NCBI RefSeq assembly: GCF_003073045.1
Contig: NC_037599.1
Coordinates: forward strand, 1,054,001 to 1,118,000
DNA from: Pomacea canaliculata
Taxonomy: Eukaryota > Mollusca > Gastropoda > Architaenioglossa > Ampullariidae
DNA: 64,000 nucleotides
Reading direction: 5' to 3'
The position numbers were made by a program, and so were the translations under genes. Shown piece by piece: positions 42,001 to 52,600 of this stretch. The stretch's first letter is position 1. The number at the start of each line of letters is the position of its first letter. Below the pieces are notes generated by a model, which was not told where the DNA came from, searched no databases, and worked only from the letters and a program-made list of their open reading frames with translations.

Positions 42001-45000
42001 ACTGTCGTCATACATTCAGCCACACTCGTCACCACTCATGTGCTGATGACATGCAGCTGTCTGTCCCAAATCTCTAAATAGACTCACTGCTGATAGAATT
42101 GCAAAACTAATTGAGTGACGATAAAAACAGACACTCTCTAATGCAGTGGTTCTCAAAGTTTTCCGGACCGCGGACCACTTTACTTAAGTAAAAGCTATAG
42201 CGGACCACCAAGGCCTAAGTAAAAAATATGGCGGACCACCAAGGCCTAAAAATCAGTCTGTACTATGAATTTCAAATTTAAATTGCCGCATTAGTTTCAT
42301 TACAATTCAAAACTTAATGTCCTTTTGTGACAGTAGTATAGTAATAAGTTGACATAAAACTAAGTATACCTCGTTATTTGTAATTAAAATGTTAATGCGA
42401 GGAATGCATCACTTTAAACATTACTTTGCTGACATATGACGACTGTCAGCCTCGGACCACCTGACTTATGCCCGCGGACCATTAGTGGTCCGCGGACCAC
42501 ACTTTGAGAACCACTGCTCTAATGCATGAAACGACAAAATCGATCCATGACTGGGACTACCAATAAGAATAATAAATGCAAAATTTGTGTAGTTCATGCT
42601 CACACTCCGAAGGAGCATGCTCTTAACGCTTAAGAACAACACATATGCACCATATGATGGACAGAAAAACAAAAAATATATGAACGACAAAAAAATAAAT
42701 AACGGTATCAATTATGAATAATGACAAATACAGAAAACACAAAGAGAAACCAAGTAACAAAAGGACTGAGAGTATCGTGATTTTGCAAAAGGAAGACCAG
42801 CAGGAAAGTAGCAATAAGCGGAAGGGTGAGGAAAAAGTACTAGCATTGTGTGGACTAGTGTTATATATGTTCAAGGAAGAGGTGTGTTGTCAGTGCACAT
42901 TTAAAGGATTCAATAGTGGGAAGGTGGTGAATATGGAAAGGGAGAGAGTTCCATTGTTTCCCTGCAAAGTAACTAAAAATCCTGTGGCCATATGCTGTTC
43001 TGGTGACAGGAATAGTTAGGAGACAGTTGTCAGACAAAGAGAGGGTTAGGGTTAGGGGATTTCTAGCTGTGAGATTTCCTTCTTTAACAGAAGGTTCAAT
43101 GCGCTCTACAAGACAAAGGCTAATACACAAAGTAAGACGTAAAATGTTCATTACACATTTAATGGACACAGTCCAATATATTTCAGTATACAGTCGGAGA
43201 GGGGCACATCAAGAGACATTAACAAGACAGAAAAACCAGCAAACAAAGCATGTGTTAACAATAAAGTGAAATTCTATGGCATATTCCTCTACTAAGTGTA
43301 ATGGTAATATTGGCGAGATCTTGTATAGCATATTGAGCTTGCATCCATGTGGGGAAATGCATTATGCTATATAATTACTAGAAACATGAGTTCTCAGTTG
43401 ATGTAATGATGTAAGCTTTTATAGTGTGGTATCCCAGTCAGTCAGGCTCCTCAACATTACAAACACAAAACACAACACAGACAAATTTCCTGGGCTCTCT
43501 TTGTGAAGTTCATGGAAATATCAGGTCTTTCTTTTTGCTGGAGGACTTTATTAGGCCAAGAAGTTGATGGACATCTACAGATTGGAAAGTCATGTGACTA
43601 GAGCAGAAGAGGTCAATAATCAGAAATTTTGATCAAATCTTTAGGAGAATGTCCAGATGATCACAAAGCAAAAATTGCAGTATAATGTTGATTACTACAA
43701 TTCCTTACTCTTGGGTTGCCCTACATGCCTCATTCACAAACTTCAAAACGTTTTAGAAGTCTGCTGCATATCTTGTGCTTAAAGCAAAGAAACGAGACCT
43801 TCTCACTCTTCTGGATCTTTGCACTGGCTGCACGTTTGTGTTCACATTTAGTACAGGTTGTCTGTATTCAGCTTTCATATTATTAAAATATGTCCTGCCT
43901 ATTTGGCAAACTTATCATCCCCTACATGCCAACCAGAAAATGTCACTCTTCACCTGACCAGTGTACACTATCAACTCCTGTCAACAATAAGCTATGGTTA
44001 TTTCCTTCCATTTTATACATGTGTCTGCCACTTACCCGCTATTGAGTCATTTAAACATGCATTGGAGACATTGTTCTATGAGCACAACTCCTAAACAAGC
44101 AATTATTATTAAACACAGTCCACTTAATGCCACTAACCCATTCTCTCATTCCCCCCTCACCCTCCATTTATCTCTTGATTAATCTGCCATGATATCGCCT
44201 TCTCCTTCTTGTCTTTTATTTATCTTCCACTGTCTTTTGTATTTCGCTCTGATTGTTTCCTATCTTTTTGTGTTAACAGCCTGCTGTCACCAATATAGTG
44301 CTGGTTGGCTGTCTTAGGTTCTTTCTCTGCATGTGGCATCTTTACAAGGCTTGCTGTCTTGCCATGATATAACCTTGGTTGCTGGCTCTGTATTCCCCCA
44401 CTCCCATCTTTGTTTTCAGCATTGAACCATTTTATTTGATTCTGCACTACGTAAATTGCACATTTTGTATTATTATTACTAAATCAAGTACTCCTGGCCT
44501 CCATATTGTGTTAATGTAGTCACTTGGAACCAGTGTAATTTCATGGATGTGACCAAGTTTTGGATTGTAGAATGATTGCTAATGACAGTGGTTAGATGCG
44601 CATAAGTGTAGCCATTTATTTCTTTGTTTTCATTATGTACTGGCAGCATCTGCTGAATGCAGTACCTGACAACAAGCATTCTCGGTTTGTTTTTTTCCTT
44701 TGGCTAGCATTGAAAGATAATCTTTTCATGATTGTTGGGGCAGTAGCTGAGTCATTTTGTTGTGATTTGTAGTTTCCATATTGTAAAGCTAACATTTAAG
44801 TCTACTAACCCTTTCTCCCTTTTTTTTTTGTTTTGTTTGTTTGACTAGTCTGCCTGCTCATCTCCCTCAGATTCACAAAACACGCTGTCAGTCATTACTG
44901 TTTGTTACCCGATTCCTCTTTGTGTTTTCTGCATTTGTCTTTTATTACTTGTCAGTACTGTTATCCATCCTTTGGTTCGTCATATGCTGTCCATGTCTTA

Positions 45001-46808
45001 TATCCAGAGATGAGAGCATGCTTCTCAATGAACATGATTATGCACTTATAAATATTAAATGAAGCAGTGTAATGTGTTGCTAGGATGATAGTAAATATAT
45101 TGCTACTTCATAGATTATGAATGATTATCCTTTCTTGTTGTAGGGGGCACGTTTGTCTAATCGTCAATGTCGCTTGCAAATGAGGCCTCACAGATAAGAA
45201 CTACACTCAGCTACAGGCTTTGCACACCAAGTACGCTGAGGAGAAGGGCCTTCGCATCCTTGCCTTTCCCTGCAACCAGTTTGGAGGACAGGTCAGCTGT
45301 GGCTTCTTGTAGTTGACACTGTTAATGCTAGTGGCAAGAGGAAGATATCCAAGGTTGAAGGGTTAGAAGCTCTTTAGACAAATTAGAGACCTACACAGAA
45401 ATACTTTGCTAGCATTTTATGGATCAGAGATAATGAGTGTAACAGGGGTTTTTTTTTAGGCTGGCAAACAGAATAGCTCAAGCCAGGCCACAGATTCAGC
45501 ATCTGTGTATGATTGCAGGAGCCATGGCCCGAGGACCAGATCAAAAAGTATGTCACAGAGAAGTATGGGGCGCAGTTTGACTTATTTGCCAAGATTGAAG
45601 TAAATGGCGACAAAGCTCATCCACTCTTCAAATACCTTAAAAAGAAACAAAAAGGAACTTTAGGAGAGTAAGTGCCTTTTTTTTTTATTGAAGAATTCTT
45701 GTAAATATGCACCATTTAGTTCAAGTGACTGGTTTGACAAATTATATGAGGGAATAATCCTAATCTGTTCATTAGACACTAGCCAACAAACATCCTCAAG
45801 TAGAAATAACAAATCCTTAGATCTAGAAATGCAGATACCCACAACAACATGCGTACAGCCCGAGATCTAGAAGTACATAGATACCCATATCATCATCATC
45901 AACGATACAGACAAAGTAGTTCTGGAACCATATTAAAAAATCGCTTCTGTGGCATCTTGGGATTTTAAGTTTGTTTCTGTGAATAGTGATGTTTGTTGGC
46001 CTGTATCTTAAGAATAGAGGGAGATGGTACTCTATCTTTTGTATAATATAGTCAAGTTGTTGAAATAAATTTTATTCTGGTTGAAATAAATTTTGTTCTG
46101 GTAGATCTTAAAACTATTTTTAGAAATAAGTAAATTGCACATGTGAAATAAAGTCTAGAAGTTTGTGTAGATTTATAATGTTTTTATACAAACATTTGCA
46201 CTTTGTTTTCATTTTGAGGAAGAAAGGAATGATGAAATGGCACACGCAGACACACACAAGTACATTCCTTTTTGTTATGTTCCAGTTTATATATACATGT
46301 AGGAGGAGATTTATAGAAAATTAAAGAAAGGTAAAAAAGAATTAAAGATTTATTATAGTTGTCTTCTGTTTGCAGTTTTATAAAGTGGAATTTCAGCAAG
46401 TTCTTGGTGGACAAGAATGGACAGCCTGTCAATAGATACAGTCCCCAGACTGAACCATTTGTGAGTGTTTTAGCCATTTTATTTTTTTTTCTCTTCTGAA
46501 ATAGTCCCAAGTTTATATCTTTCTTAAGACAGAAAGTGGTGTGAGTTCTTACTTTTGAAGATTTAGACCCAAAACTAGGTGCCAGAATCACTGTGTGTCC
46601 TCCTCATCAAATGCACATTTGTGCATGCACATAACCCATATATACAGGTACATATGCACTTATACATGGGCACACAGACAAACACCCCATGTGCCATCAA
46701 ATATTTGCTGAACAAGTCTAAAATGTACAGAATTGTTGCAAACAGTTCAATGAAGATATTTGTTTCTTTGTTCAGGACATTGAGAAGGATTTGCTGAAGC
46801 TTTTTTAG
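36074..46808 (+). CDS. GPX4: Phospholipid hydroperoxide glutathione peroxidase (selenoprotein), complete
   Basis: Six exons: 36074-36166, 40790-40884, 45144-45291, 45519-45667, 46376-46460, 46776-46808. Phases close and give 200 residues, counting one in-frame TGA (45181-45183) read as selenocysteine 76. The active-site string is [17 protein letters not shown]. Gln112 (in FPCNQFGGQ), Trp166 and Asn167 (in FIKWNFSKF) complete the catalytic tetrad with the spacing of animal GPX4. The enzyme reduces phospholipid hydroperoxides with glutathione and so limits lipid peroxidation and ferroptosis. The loop that builds the tetramer interface in GPX1 types is lacking, as expected for monomeric GPX4. 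The first 31 residues ([18 protein letters not shown] and following) are hydrophobic with early basic residues and could be a mitochondrial or secretory leader. A SECIS follows in the 3' UTR. Introns 1 and 2 exceed 4 kb and hold several transposons; without the Sec reading the gene would look broken in exon 3. Confidence 0.96.
36836..36912 (+). repeat. SINE/LINE-like 3' tail
   Basis: The segment AGCACATTGAGCTTGC, then GGGAAATGCGCTATAGAAAT, then (TATT)n matches the common retroposon tail design of an A/T microsatellite after a conserved GCGCTATA block. A diverged copy is at 43326-43378. It lies in GPX4 intron 1. Confidence 0.5.
37139..37205 (+). repeat. Short tandem duplication
   Basis: The block CAAATATAG then TATATAATTCTGCTAAATGT occurs twice in a row with a short spacer, in GPX4 intron 1. 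Confidence 0.6.
37405..38079. mobile_element. Non-autonomous hAT element, 675 bp
   Basis: The inverted ends are CAGGGATACCCAACC (left) and CAGTGATGTCCAACC (right, inverted), followed on both inner sides by GGCCCGC-rich sequence. Both flanks read CTCTAGAG (37397-37404 and 38080-38087), an exact 8-bp target duplication typical of hAT transposition. No transposase frame remains. It is inserted in GPX4 intron 1. Confidence 0.88.
38336..38420 (+). repeat. Possible tRNA-derived SINE head
   Basis: GATGGCTGAGTGGTTTAGG resembles the A-box region of a tRNA-Leu/Ser-like gene. AGATGGTTTGAATATTGC about 45 bases later could be a degenerate B box. No cloverleaf closes, so it is not called a tRNA gene. Confidence 0.35.
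38681..39374. mobile_element. TIR element with perfect 20-bp ends, 694 bp
   Basis: CAGTCAAATCTCCCTACTAT at the left is exactly inverted at the right end, and both sides are flanked by TA. Sub-terminal CTACTATGCCAC motifs recur inside near both ends (about 38760-38800 and 39320-39360). There is no transposase. The TA duplication and CAGTCAAAT start fit the Tc1/mariner-pogo group. The intact ends suggest fairly recent insertion in GPX4 intron 1. Confidence 0.88.
39596..39870 (+). pseudogene. LINE reverse-transcriptase fragment, frameshifted
   Basis: A plus-strand frame reads [20 protein letters not shown], the conserved motif just after the polymerase core of RTE/Jockey-like LINEs. In another frame [10 protein letters not shown] follows, the next conserved block. 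Stops and frame changes show that it is dead. It lies in GPX4 intron 1. Confidence 0.7.
41166..41400 (-). repeat. Dispersed repeat family B, two adjacent copies
   Basis: Two minus-strand copies of the family B core (inverted AAGGAGCATGCT and AAGAACAAGAC motifs) lie at about 41166-41240 and 41318-41400. They are in the same orientation, the second ending in an (AAT)n tail. They lie in GPX4 intron 2. Confidence 0.6.
41515..41760 (-). pseudogene. LINE reverse-transcriptase fragment
   Basis: The minus-strand translation carries [16 protein letters not shown] followed by [18 protein letters not shown]. This is the thumb-proximal region of RTE/Jockey-like reverse transcriptases (LNxxKTKxM, then VxxFxYLGS). 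A preceding HRHQDMQEK segment is in another frame, so the copy is broken. It lies next to family B copies, which could be 3' ends of the same element type. Confidence 0.75.
42144..42516. mobile_element. Non-autonomous hAT element, 373 bp
   Basis: The long inverted ends begin CAGTGGTTCTCAAAGTTT and CAGTGGTTCTCAAAGTGT, followed by GGACCGCGGACCAC-like motifs at both ends. Exact 8-bp duplications CTCTAATG flank it (42136-42143 and 42517-42524). There is no coding capacity. It is in GPX4 intron 2. Confidence 0.9.
42563..42660 (-). repeat. Dispersed repeat family B, copy 4
   Basis: The inverted core TTTGTGTAGTTCATGCTCAC, then AAGGAGCATGCTCTTAACGC and AAGAACAACACA, preceded on the plus strand by AATAATAAATGCAAAAT. 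It lies directly beside the hAT element at 42144-42516. Confidence 0.65.
42861..43140 (-). pseudogene. LINE ORF2 C-terminal fragment
   Basis: The minus-strand open frame contains [20 protein letters not shown], then [15 protein letters not shown], the well-known C-terminus of CR1/L2-like LINE polymerase proteins (FSxAAPKLWNSLP...SFKxxLKTHLF). No RT core is attached. It lies in GPX4 intron 2. Confidence 0.8.
43675..44095 (+). pseudogene. LINE ORF2 C-terminal fragment, second copy
   Basis: Plus-strand frames give [13 protein letters not shown], then [10 protein letters not shown], then [22 protein letters not shown]. The order matches the LINE motifs AAR..., LHWLPV and SFKxxLKTxLF, but spread over different frames. 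It is of the same type as 42861-43140 but in opposite orientation. Confidence 0.75.
44281..44400 (-). repeat. Dispersed repeat family A, copy 3
   Basis: The inverted complement matches 11585-11716: CCAGCAACCAAGGTTATATC, GCCACATGCAGAGAAAGAAC, then GACAGCCAACCA. It lies in GPX4 intron 2. Confidence 0.65.
44985..45062 (+). repeat. Dispersed repeat family B, copy 5
   Basis: A diverged copy of the family B core (GAGAGCATGCTTCTCAATG, then TATGCACTTATAAATATT), ending about 80 bases before the GPX4 exon 3 acceptor. Confidence 0.5.
45181..45183 (+). other. GPX4: Selenocysteine-encoding TGA codon of GPX4
   Basis: In-frame TGA in exon 3 at the position of the catalytic U of animal GPX4 (CK-U-GLT). The reading frame stays open for the rest of exon 3 and through three more exons, and downstream residues are family-typical. 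Recoding rather than nonsense is therefore the clear reading. Confidence 0.95.
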
Positions 46809-46894
46809 CAAGTAACAAGTTGACTGGATTGAAGAAGACTGGAAAGCTGCTGCATGTCACACAGACTATCTTCTTCCTCACAACAGATTCTTTG

Positions 46895-46935
46895 ATGACT
46901 CGACCCAAAAACCCATTTGGGGGGACGAATCTGAT
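46895..46935 (+). promoter_or_regulatory. SECIS element (core and apical part), type II-like
   Basis: The 3' UTR of GPX4, 87 bases after the stop, has the SECIS quartet ATGA at 46895-46898 opposite TGAT at 46932-46935. TCG (46900-46902) can pair with CGA (46926-46928) and CCC (46904-46906) with GGG (46922-46924). The unpaired A-run at 46907-46911 is the conserved apical adenosines. CCC (46912-46914) and GGG (46919-46921) then close a small hairpin over ATTT, which is the type II form. It recruits SBP2 and the Sec elongation factor. The lower stem was not resolved by eye. Confidence 0.85.
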
Positions 46936-49699
46936 TGCAACATGTGCAAGTTGCATCTGGTTGTTTGGGAAAGGGTTGGTTCCTGTTTGACATCTCACCA
47001 ACTTTCTCATTTACATTTCCAAAAAAGATAGTGCTCTCTTTCTTAAATTGAATGTGAGATTATATGTCAAGAAAATGAAATGATGCAATTCTTTACTCAC
47101 TGTGACTGTAGTTTTTTTTTTTTTCTTCACCTCATTTTTTCTTCTTTTCTGTTAGTCAGGCTTAATGGTTGACTGGTATTAATGACAACCCTAAACTGTG
47201 CACAAAGAAATGATCATTATGTGATACAACTGGTGTGATGGCATATCATGCCTCTGGTTTTAAATACTTTTTCTGCATATCATGTGGCTTTTCCACTGCA
47301 TATTTTGCCTTTTTGTAACTGATACATTGATAATCCGATCTTTTTATCATAAATCATGCAAGAATCTGTCATCTTTCTTGGGCCATGAATATGCTGCCTG
47401 ATAAGGAAGTTATCTCTTTTTTTAACTGTAATAGCTGAATGACAGATTTTAGTCAGCATGACCATTCCATAGCCTTTTTATAGCTCTTTTTATATCATTG
47501 GATTTAGTAGAATGATCACTCCATCAGTCTATCATTTTTTTCCAGCACATTAATAATGTGTGCTTCTTTGTGGTAAGACAGATGAAATCAAGTATTTGCT
47601 GGTTAATAATTAGCAGAACAAAAGACATATTAAGTGGAATTCACCAGAGAGATTGGTAACGACAACGAGCTGAATGAGATCAACAAAATACTTAGCTCTC
47701 CATATACAGTTTACAACCGTGAACACAAATGTCTTCATAGCTACAACTCAGTTGTATTGATCTACCCATATTTAATGAGTTAAAATCATGCAAAATACTT
47801 CCTGTAAAATAAACAGAAAAGTTTATTATTAATATTGATGATTGAATTTTTAAACTGCATATCCCCATATGGATGCATGCTCAGTGTACTGCTCATAAAG
47901 TCTACAAACGAAATGATGGTCAACTATATGAAAGTATGTATTCTAATGCCATGACAAAACCTAAACATAGTTTACACATAAAGAACTGAGGAGTAAATGG
48001 AAAAGTACTCTTGATTATGCAAGATATTTTGTAATGAGATGGGTTTTGAGGTAGGATTAGAAAATAGACATAGAAGAGAAAGGAGCAGTGAATTTCAATG
48101 GGGCGGGAGAAAGAAAAGGAGCAGAGAATTCCAGTGGGGTCTGAGAAAGGAAAGGAGCATTGAATTCTGTTGGATGTTTAGACACAGAAAGGATGGTTAC
48201 ACAAACACTGAAGCAACTGGATGGGTGGTAAGGCATCAGTACCCCAGACAGGTAAAGCCACAATCAGAAATCCTTAAAGCAGTGTATACTGTTCTCCAGA
48301 TGCCTTTGTTTTTCCCTCATTTTGAAATTGTGTATCAAATTATGAAGTAGATGAAGCTTTGGATCACAGTACCATTAAAGTGACAAACATGTCCTGGTCC
48401 CACCTTCATTTGTCTAAATGCTGCACTTCGAAAAAAAAATTCACATTGTTTGAAATCTATAATGCAATGAATATGAATCTAAATTAGGATTGCCTCACTC
48501 AGTTTCTTAGCACAATCTCCTTACACAGCCTTTTTTTTAAAGTGTTAAAAGTTATTCAGATGTTGTGCTGCTTCTCAGGAGGCATAATATGTTGTCAAGT
48601 AAATTAGTTGTGATTATTGTAGTTCAAAGAATCATTAAAATGAAGATGCAGACATGTCTGTTGTTTGTGTTTGTGTTCATGTTCAGAGCTCTGGAAGTAT
48701 CCATAATGACTTCTGATAATGACTTTGACAAAGGTATTTTACATGGGCAACCATTGTTCCTTCATTTTCTGGTCACCATTGTATAGAGACTTTGATTTTC
48801 ACCATCTTTTAAAAAAACTTGATCCACTAATTTAACCTTTTTTTTTTTAAATATTAGAGACCTCACCGTGAAATAAACCGGTAGTGTTTGGCTGCAGGGA
48901 GCACTCTAACTTGGACGCTCATCATAACACTGGGAGACGGATCCGACAGGAGGAAACTATTTTTCATTTCCCGATATCACCATGGGTCGTCTCAGGCAGT
49001 TTTTTTTTTTTTCCCCTTGCATTGCATCTTTGATAAAATTTGATGCACCGATTAGTCGCACGCAACATTGGAAAACGGAAAAATTCCCCTGAGAAAAACA
49101 CAGGCATAGAATAACATGGTGTTCCGAATGTGAATTTTCTTTCTTAGTTCATAACATCCGACATACCGACCAAAAAAAAAATCAGATAAATGGTCAAGAT
49201 TTGCATAGTATTCAAGGACATACACTACAGATTTTAGATATCTAACACATTAGATTTAAATGAAGAAGTGGTCGTTCCACGCAAGACTGTTTACAACTGC
49301 TTCTATCATGCAGTTGTTCCATCACCGTCGAGGTACAGACAGCGTATCAAAATAACCGTTCGCCAGTTGGCACCGATCATAAGACGAATGAATGAGCAGA
49401 CGTATCGCCACGCTTTGTCTTATTTCTAAGACTTAAATAATTGCATACATTTGAGCAAGCGCTTACTTCTACCACGAACTACAATCTCTATAGTAGATAC
49501 GTCCGTGCTTGTACATTATTTATTAACCTGCCGAAGTTCCCCACAGTAAGGGACAGTACTACCACGGACGTTCTACACGACTTCTCTTTCTACCGGAAGC
49601 TACGTTGTTTAGAGCAGACAGACGTTATAACGTCTCTGGAGCAGACGATCATCTGAGCTGATATTAGTGGCATGATCATTGCTAAAGCGCTGATCGAAA
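46936..49699. other. GPX4 3' UTR/flank and BABAM1 5' flank
   Basis: AT-rich DNA without a recognisable exon. A possible GPX4 poly(A) hexamer AATAAA is at 47808-47813, which would make the 3' UTR about 1 kb. 48021-48130 (minus) resembles the LINE C-terminal tail fragments seen elsewhere. From about 48880 to 49699 the DNA becomes less AT-rich and should contain the BABAM1 promoter and 5' UTR. Confidence 0.4.
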
Positions 49700-52600
49700 A
49701 TGGAAGGTATCGACACAAATGTACAAGATCACAACATTACTTGCGATCCTGAAAATCAAGTATTAGAAAGTGATTCACAGGATGAAAAAGAGACAGATAC
49801 TGATCTGCCCACGGTGTCTGAGAGATACGAAAAGAAGGAGTCGGACAACGCAGAAACTTTGCAGACGAGCGAAACAATAATATTCCAGTCTGAAGAAGAG
49901 AATTATAAGAAGGAAAGATCCCCTCCTATTTCGCTTCCAGAAGTTAAATGTCCTCGTATTAACTGCACCGAGAAGATAGTAAGTCATGTCTTTAATATCA
50001 GGAGTATGATTTTTTTAGGACTGTGTGGTAGTTGATTGAAGATACAGCAATAGCTTATTAAACAGGGCTATATATTCACGTCATTTATTACCTATTTCCA
50101 TGCTTACTTGTACACATAGGAAAATTTCTTTTGAATCTATCATAGCAAATCACTATCTAGTCCAAAATGATTTGCTATGATACATTCAAAAGAAATTCAG
50201 TGTTATTTGTTATTTTACTTTGTATTATTCATTACAGATTTTGTGAAATGTTTCAGCTTTTTTGCCTGGACTTAAGTAAAGAGATGAGTGAGACAGTTTT
50301 TCGATCACGAGTGGGGTCAGTATAGTCAGACCTTGTGCTTTGATACATTAAAATAAGTATTTGTAGAATGATGATTTAGTGATATTTTCCCCAAAATAAT
50401 CTATGAAATCTTGCTAGATTTCCTTTCGGCACCAATTAATATTCTCACTCTTTCTGATATTGAAATATATCTTGCAAATACAAGTTTGCTGTATGATGCC
50501 TATGCTTTACAAATATCTCTAAACTGGTATCAACTAAAGCATGCTAGACAGCTTATGATTTTTAAGATATACCAACTGGAATGTTTCTTCCTAATGCTGA
50601 AAGATAAGCGGGAAAGAATACTCTTTTGAGAAACAGATGCAAATGAAAGTTATAAAATAAACACTGAAAAAGATGAAATGATAAACTGACCTTTGCAAAA
50701 CTATGAATGAAAGTGGGAGTGGAGAGATAAGATAGAAAAGAAAATGAAGAGCAGCAAACAAAAGGTGTAGGATGAAGAACAAAGTAGTCAAATATGTTAA
50801 AAGAACAAATACACTGGATAAAATTTTAACGATAATTTATCCAAAATGAGAAGAAGAAGAAATGAGTCTTGACTACATTTGTTTATATATTCAGCGACAA
50901 ACTGTCAGCTTTGACTGAGACCAAGAAGGCAATGAGGATATACATCATGAATAAGAATAAAATAAACAGCAGACATGAGTATGCTTTAGCAGTCTTCCAT
51001 GATAATGCAATGCTGGTGAGTGTCTCGTAGAGTACAATTAATTTTATGCAACTGCCATTTAAGACTATTTGAACAGTAGAATGTCTTAAGTTTCAGGCAG
51101 ATTTGTAAGAAAGCAAAATATATTAGCAGTGGTAGCATAAATCTCATGTAGTACCTGGGCATTAAAAAGATTATACAGTTGAACTTCTGTAAGTCAAACT
51201 TCCATAAATCAAAATTCTCCCGAGCTCAAATTTTAAACATCCATAGGTTGGTTTCCCATTAAAACAATACATATTCAACTTCTGTAGCTTAAATCGGCCT
51301 GGCCAAAAACTTCCACAACTCAAATAATTTGAAGCTGGTCAGCATGTTGAAACCATTTGAAAATATGTCTGAAAGTGTAAAATTGTGTATTCTGCCCCCA
51401 TTGACCCTGCGCTCCCATATTCTCTTTTCTGTATAGGAAACACATGTATGATAAGCACAACTCCGTCTCCGCAGGGTGCCAGAGTGTCTTTTAAAAAGAT
51501 GATAAAATAAAATAAAAAAAAAAAAATTTGGTTAAAATGAAATGTCCACAGTGAAAAAATATTCCATTTTCGACAAACTTCATTTAGTGGAACCTTCCAT
51601 AACTTGACTTTTTTATTGGTTCCTTGTAGCTTCGACTTATAGAAGTTTGACTGTATGAGTGTTCTTTTACTTTTTCAAGAGCATAGATTTGGGAAATTTT
51701 TCTAGCTGCTGTCATCAGGTGGTGATACACAAGACCTCTTTTGTGATAATGGTAAAGTTATCCTACAAAGTCACAGATGCATGTATTTCAGTCCTTTCCA
51801 TGCCATGGATGCCTTTATGTGATTTTTAGACCCTTAATGTAGTGTAAAGATACAAAGGAATATTACAGTTATAATCAGATGCTCGAAAATTAAGTTCCTC
51901 TCATCCTACCTAGTCTCCCCATTGCAAGCTTTGAACTCTTGTTATTATTTAACCATGCCATTTACAATGATCACTGGATAATTGCAGTTGAATGTGTTCT
52001 CTTTGCTGCAGCTTAAAGATTTTACATCAAAACCAAAAGAAATCATTAATCTGTTTGAGGAGCTAGAAGGTGGACAGTCTTCAGGGAAGTTTGACATTAG
52101 TGACTTGTTTCAATTGATGTGAGTCCTCACACATATCAAATGATTTTACCTGAATAAGTCTGCTGTTGCTGGTGGATTCATGTTCAACACATTTGAGCCT
52201 TGTGTAGAAGCACATGTGTGCATATTGTCTTACAATTTATGACAGACTAATGTAAATCTAGGAAAATCATATGTTAAGGAAAAAAGCATGCTTTCTGAAA
52301 TAAGGTCATGCTTTAATGATTGGAAGTATAATTATTTGGTTTTTCTTTTATAGCCATGATAACGTGGAGCTTCCTCAAGTAATAGGAGATGTGCAAATTG
52401 TCCCCCCTTCCTACATTGTTCGAGTAATCTTCATCTACGGTCGATCACATTGCATCCCTCTCTTTTCTGACAGACAGGTATACTGTTAATGTAAAATATT
52501 TGTTGAAAAGTTAAAATACAATTTAATTTGAATTTTAGTTTTGGTTGCAGTTTGTGTCTTTAAATTAAATTAATAAACTTCACTTTAGTGTATTTTTGTC

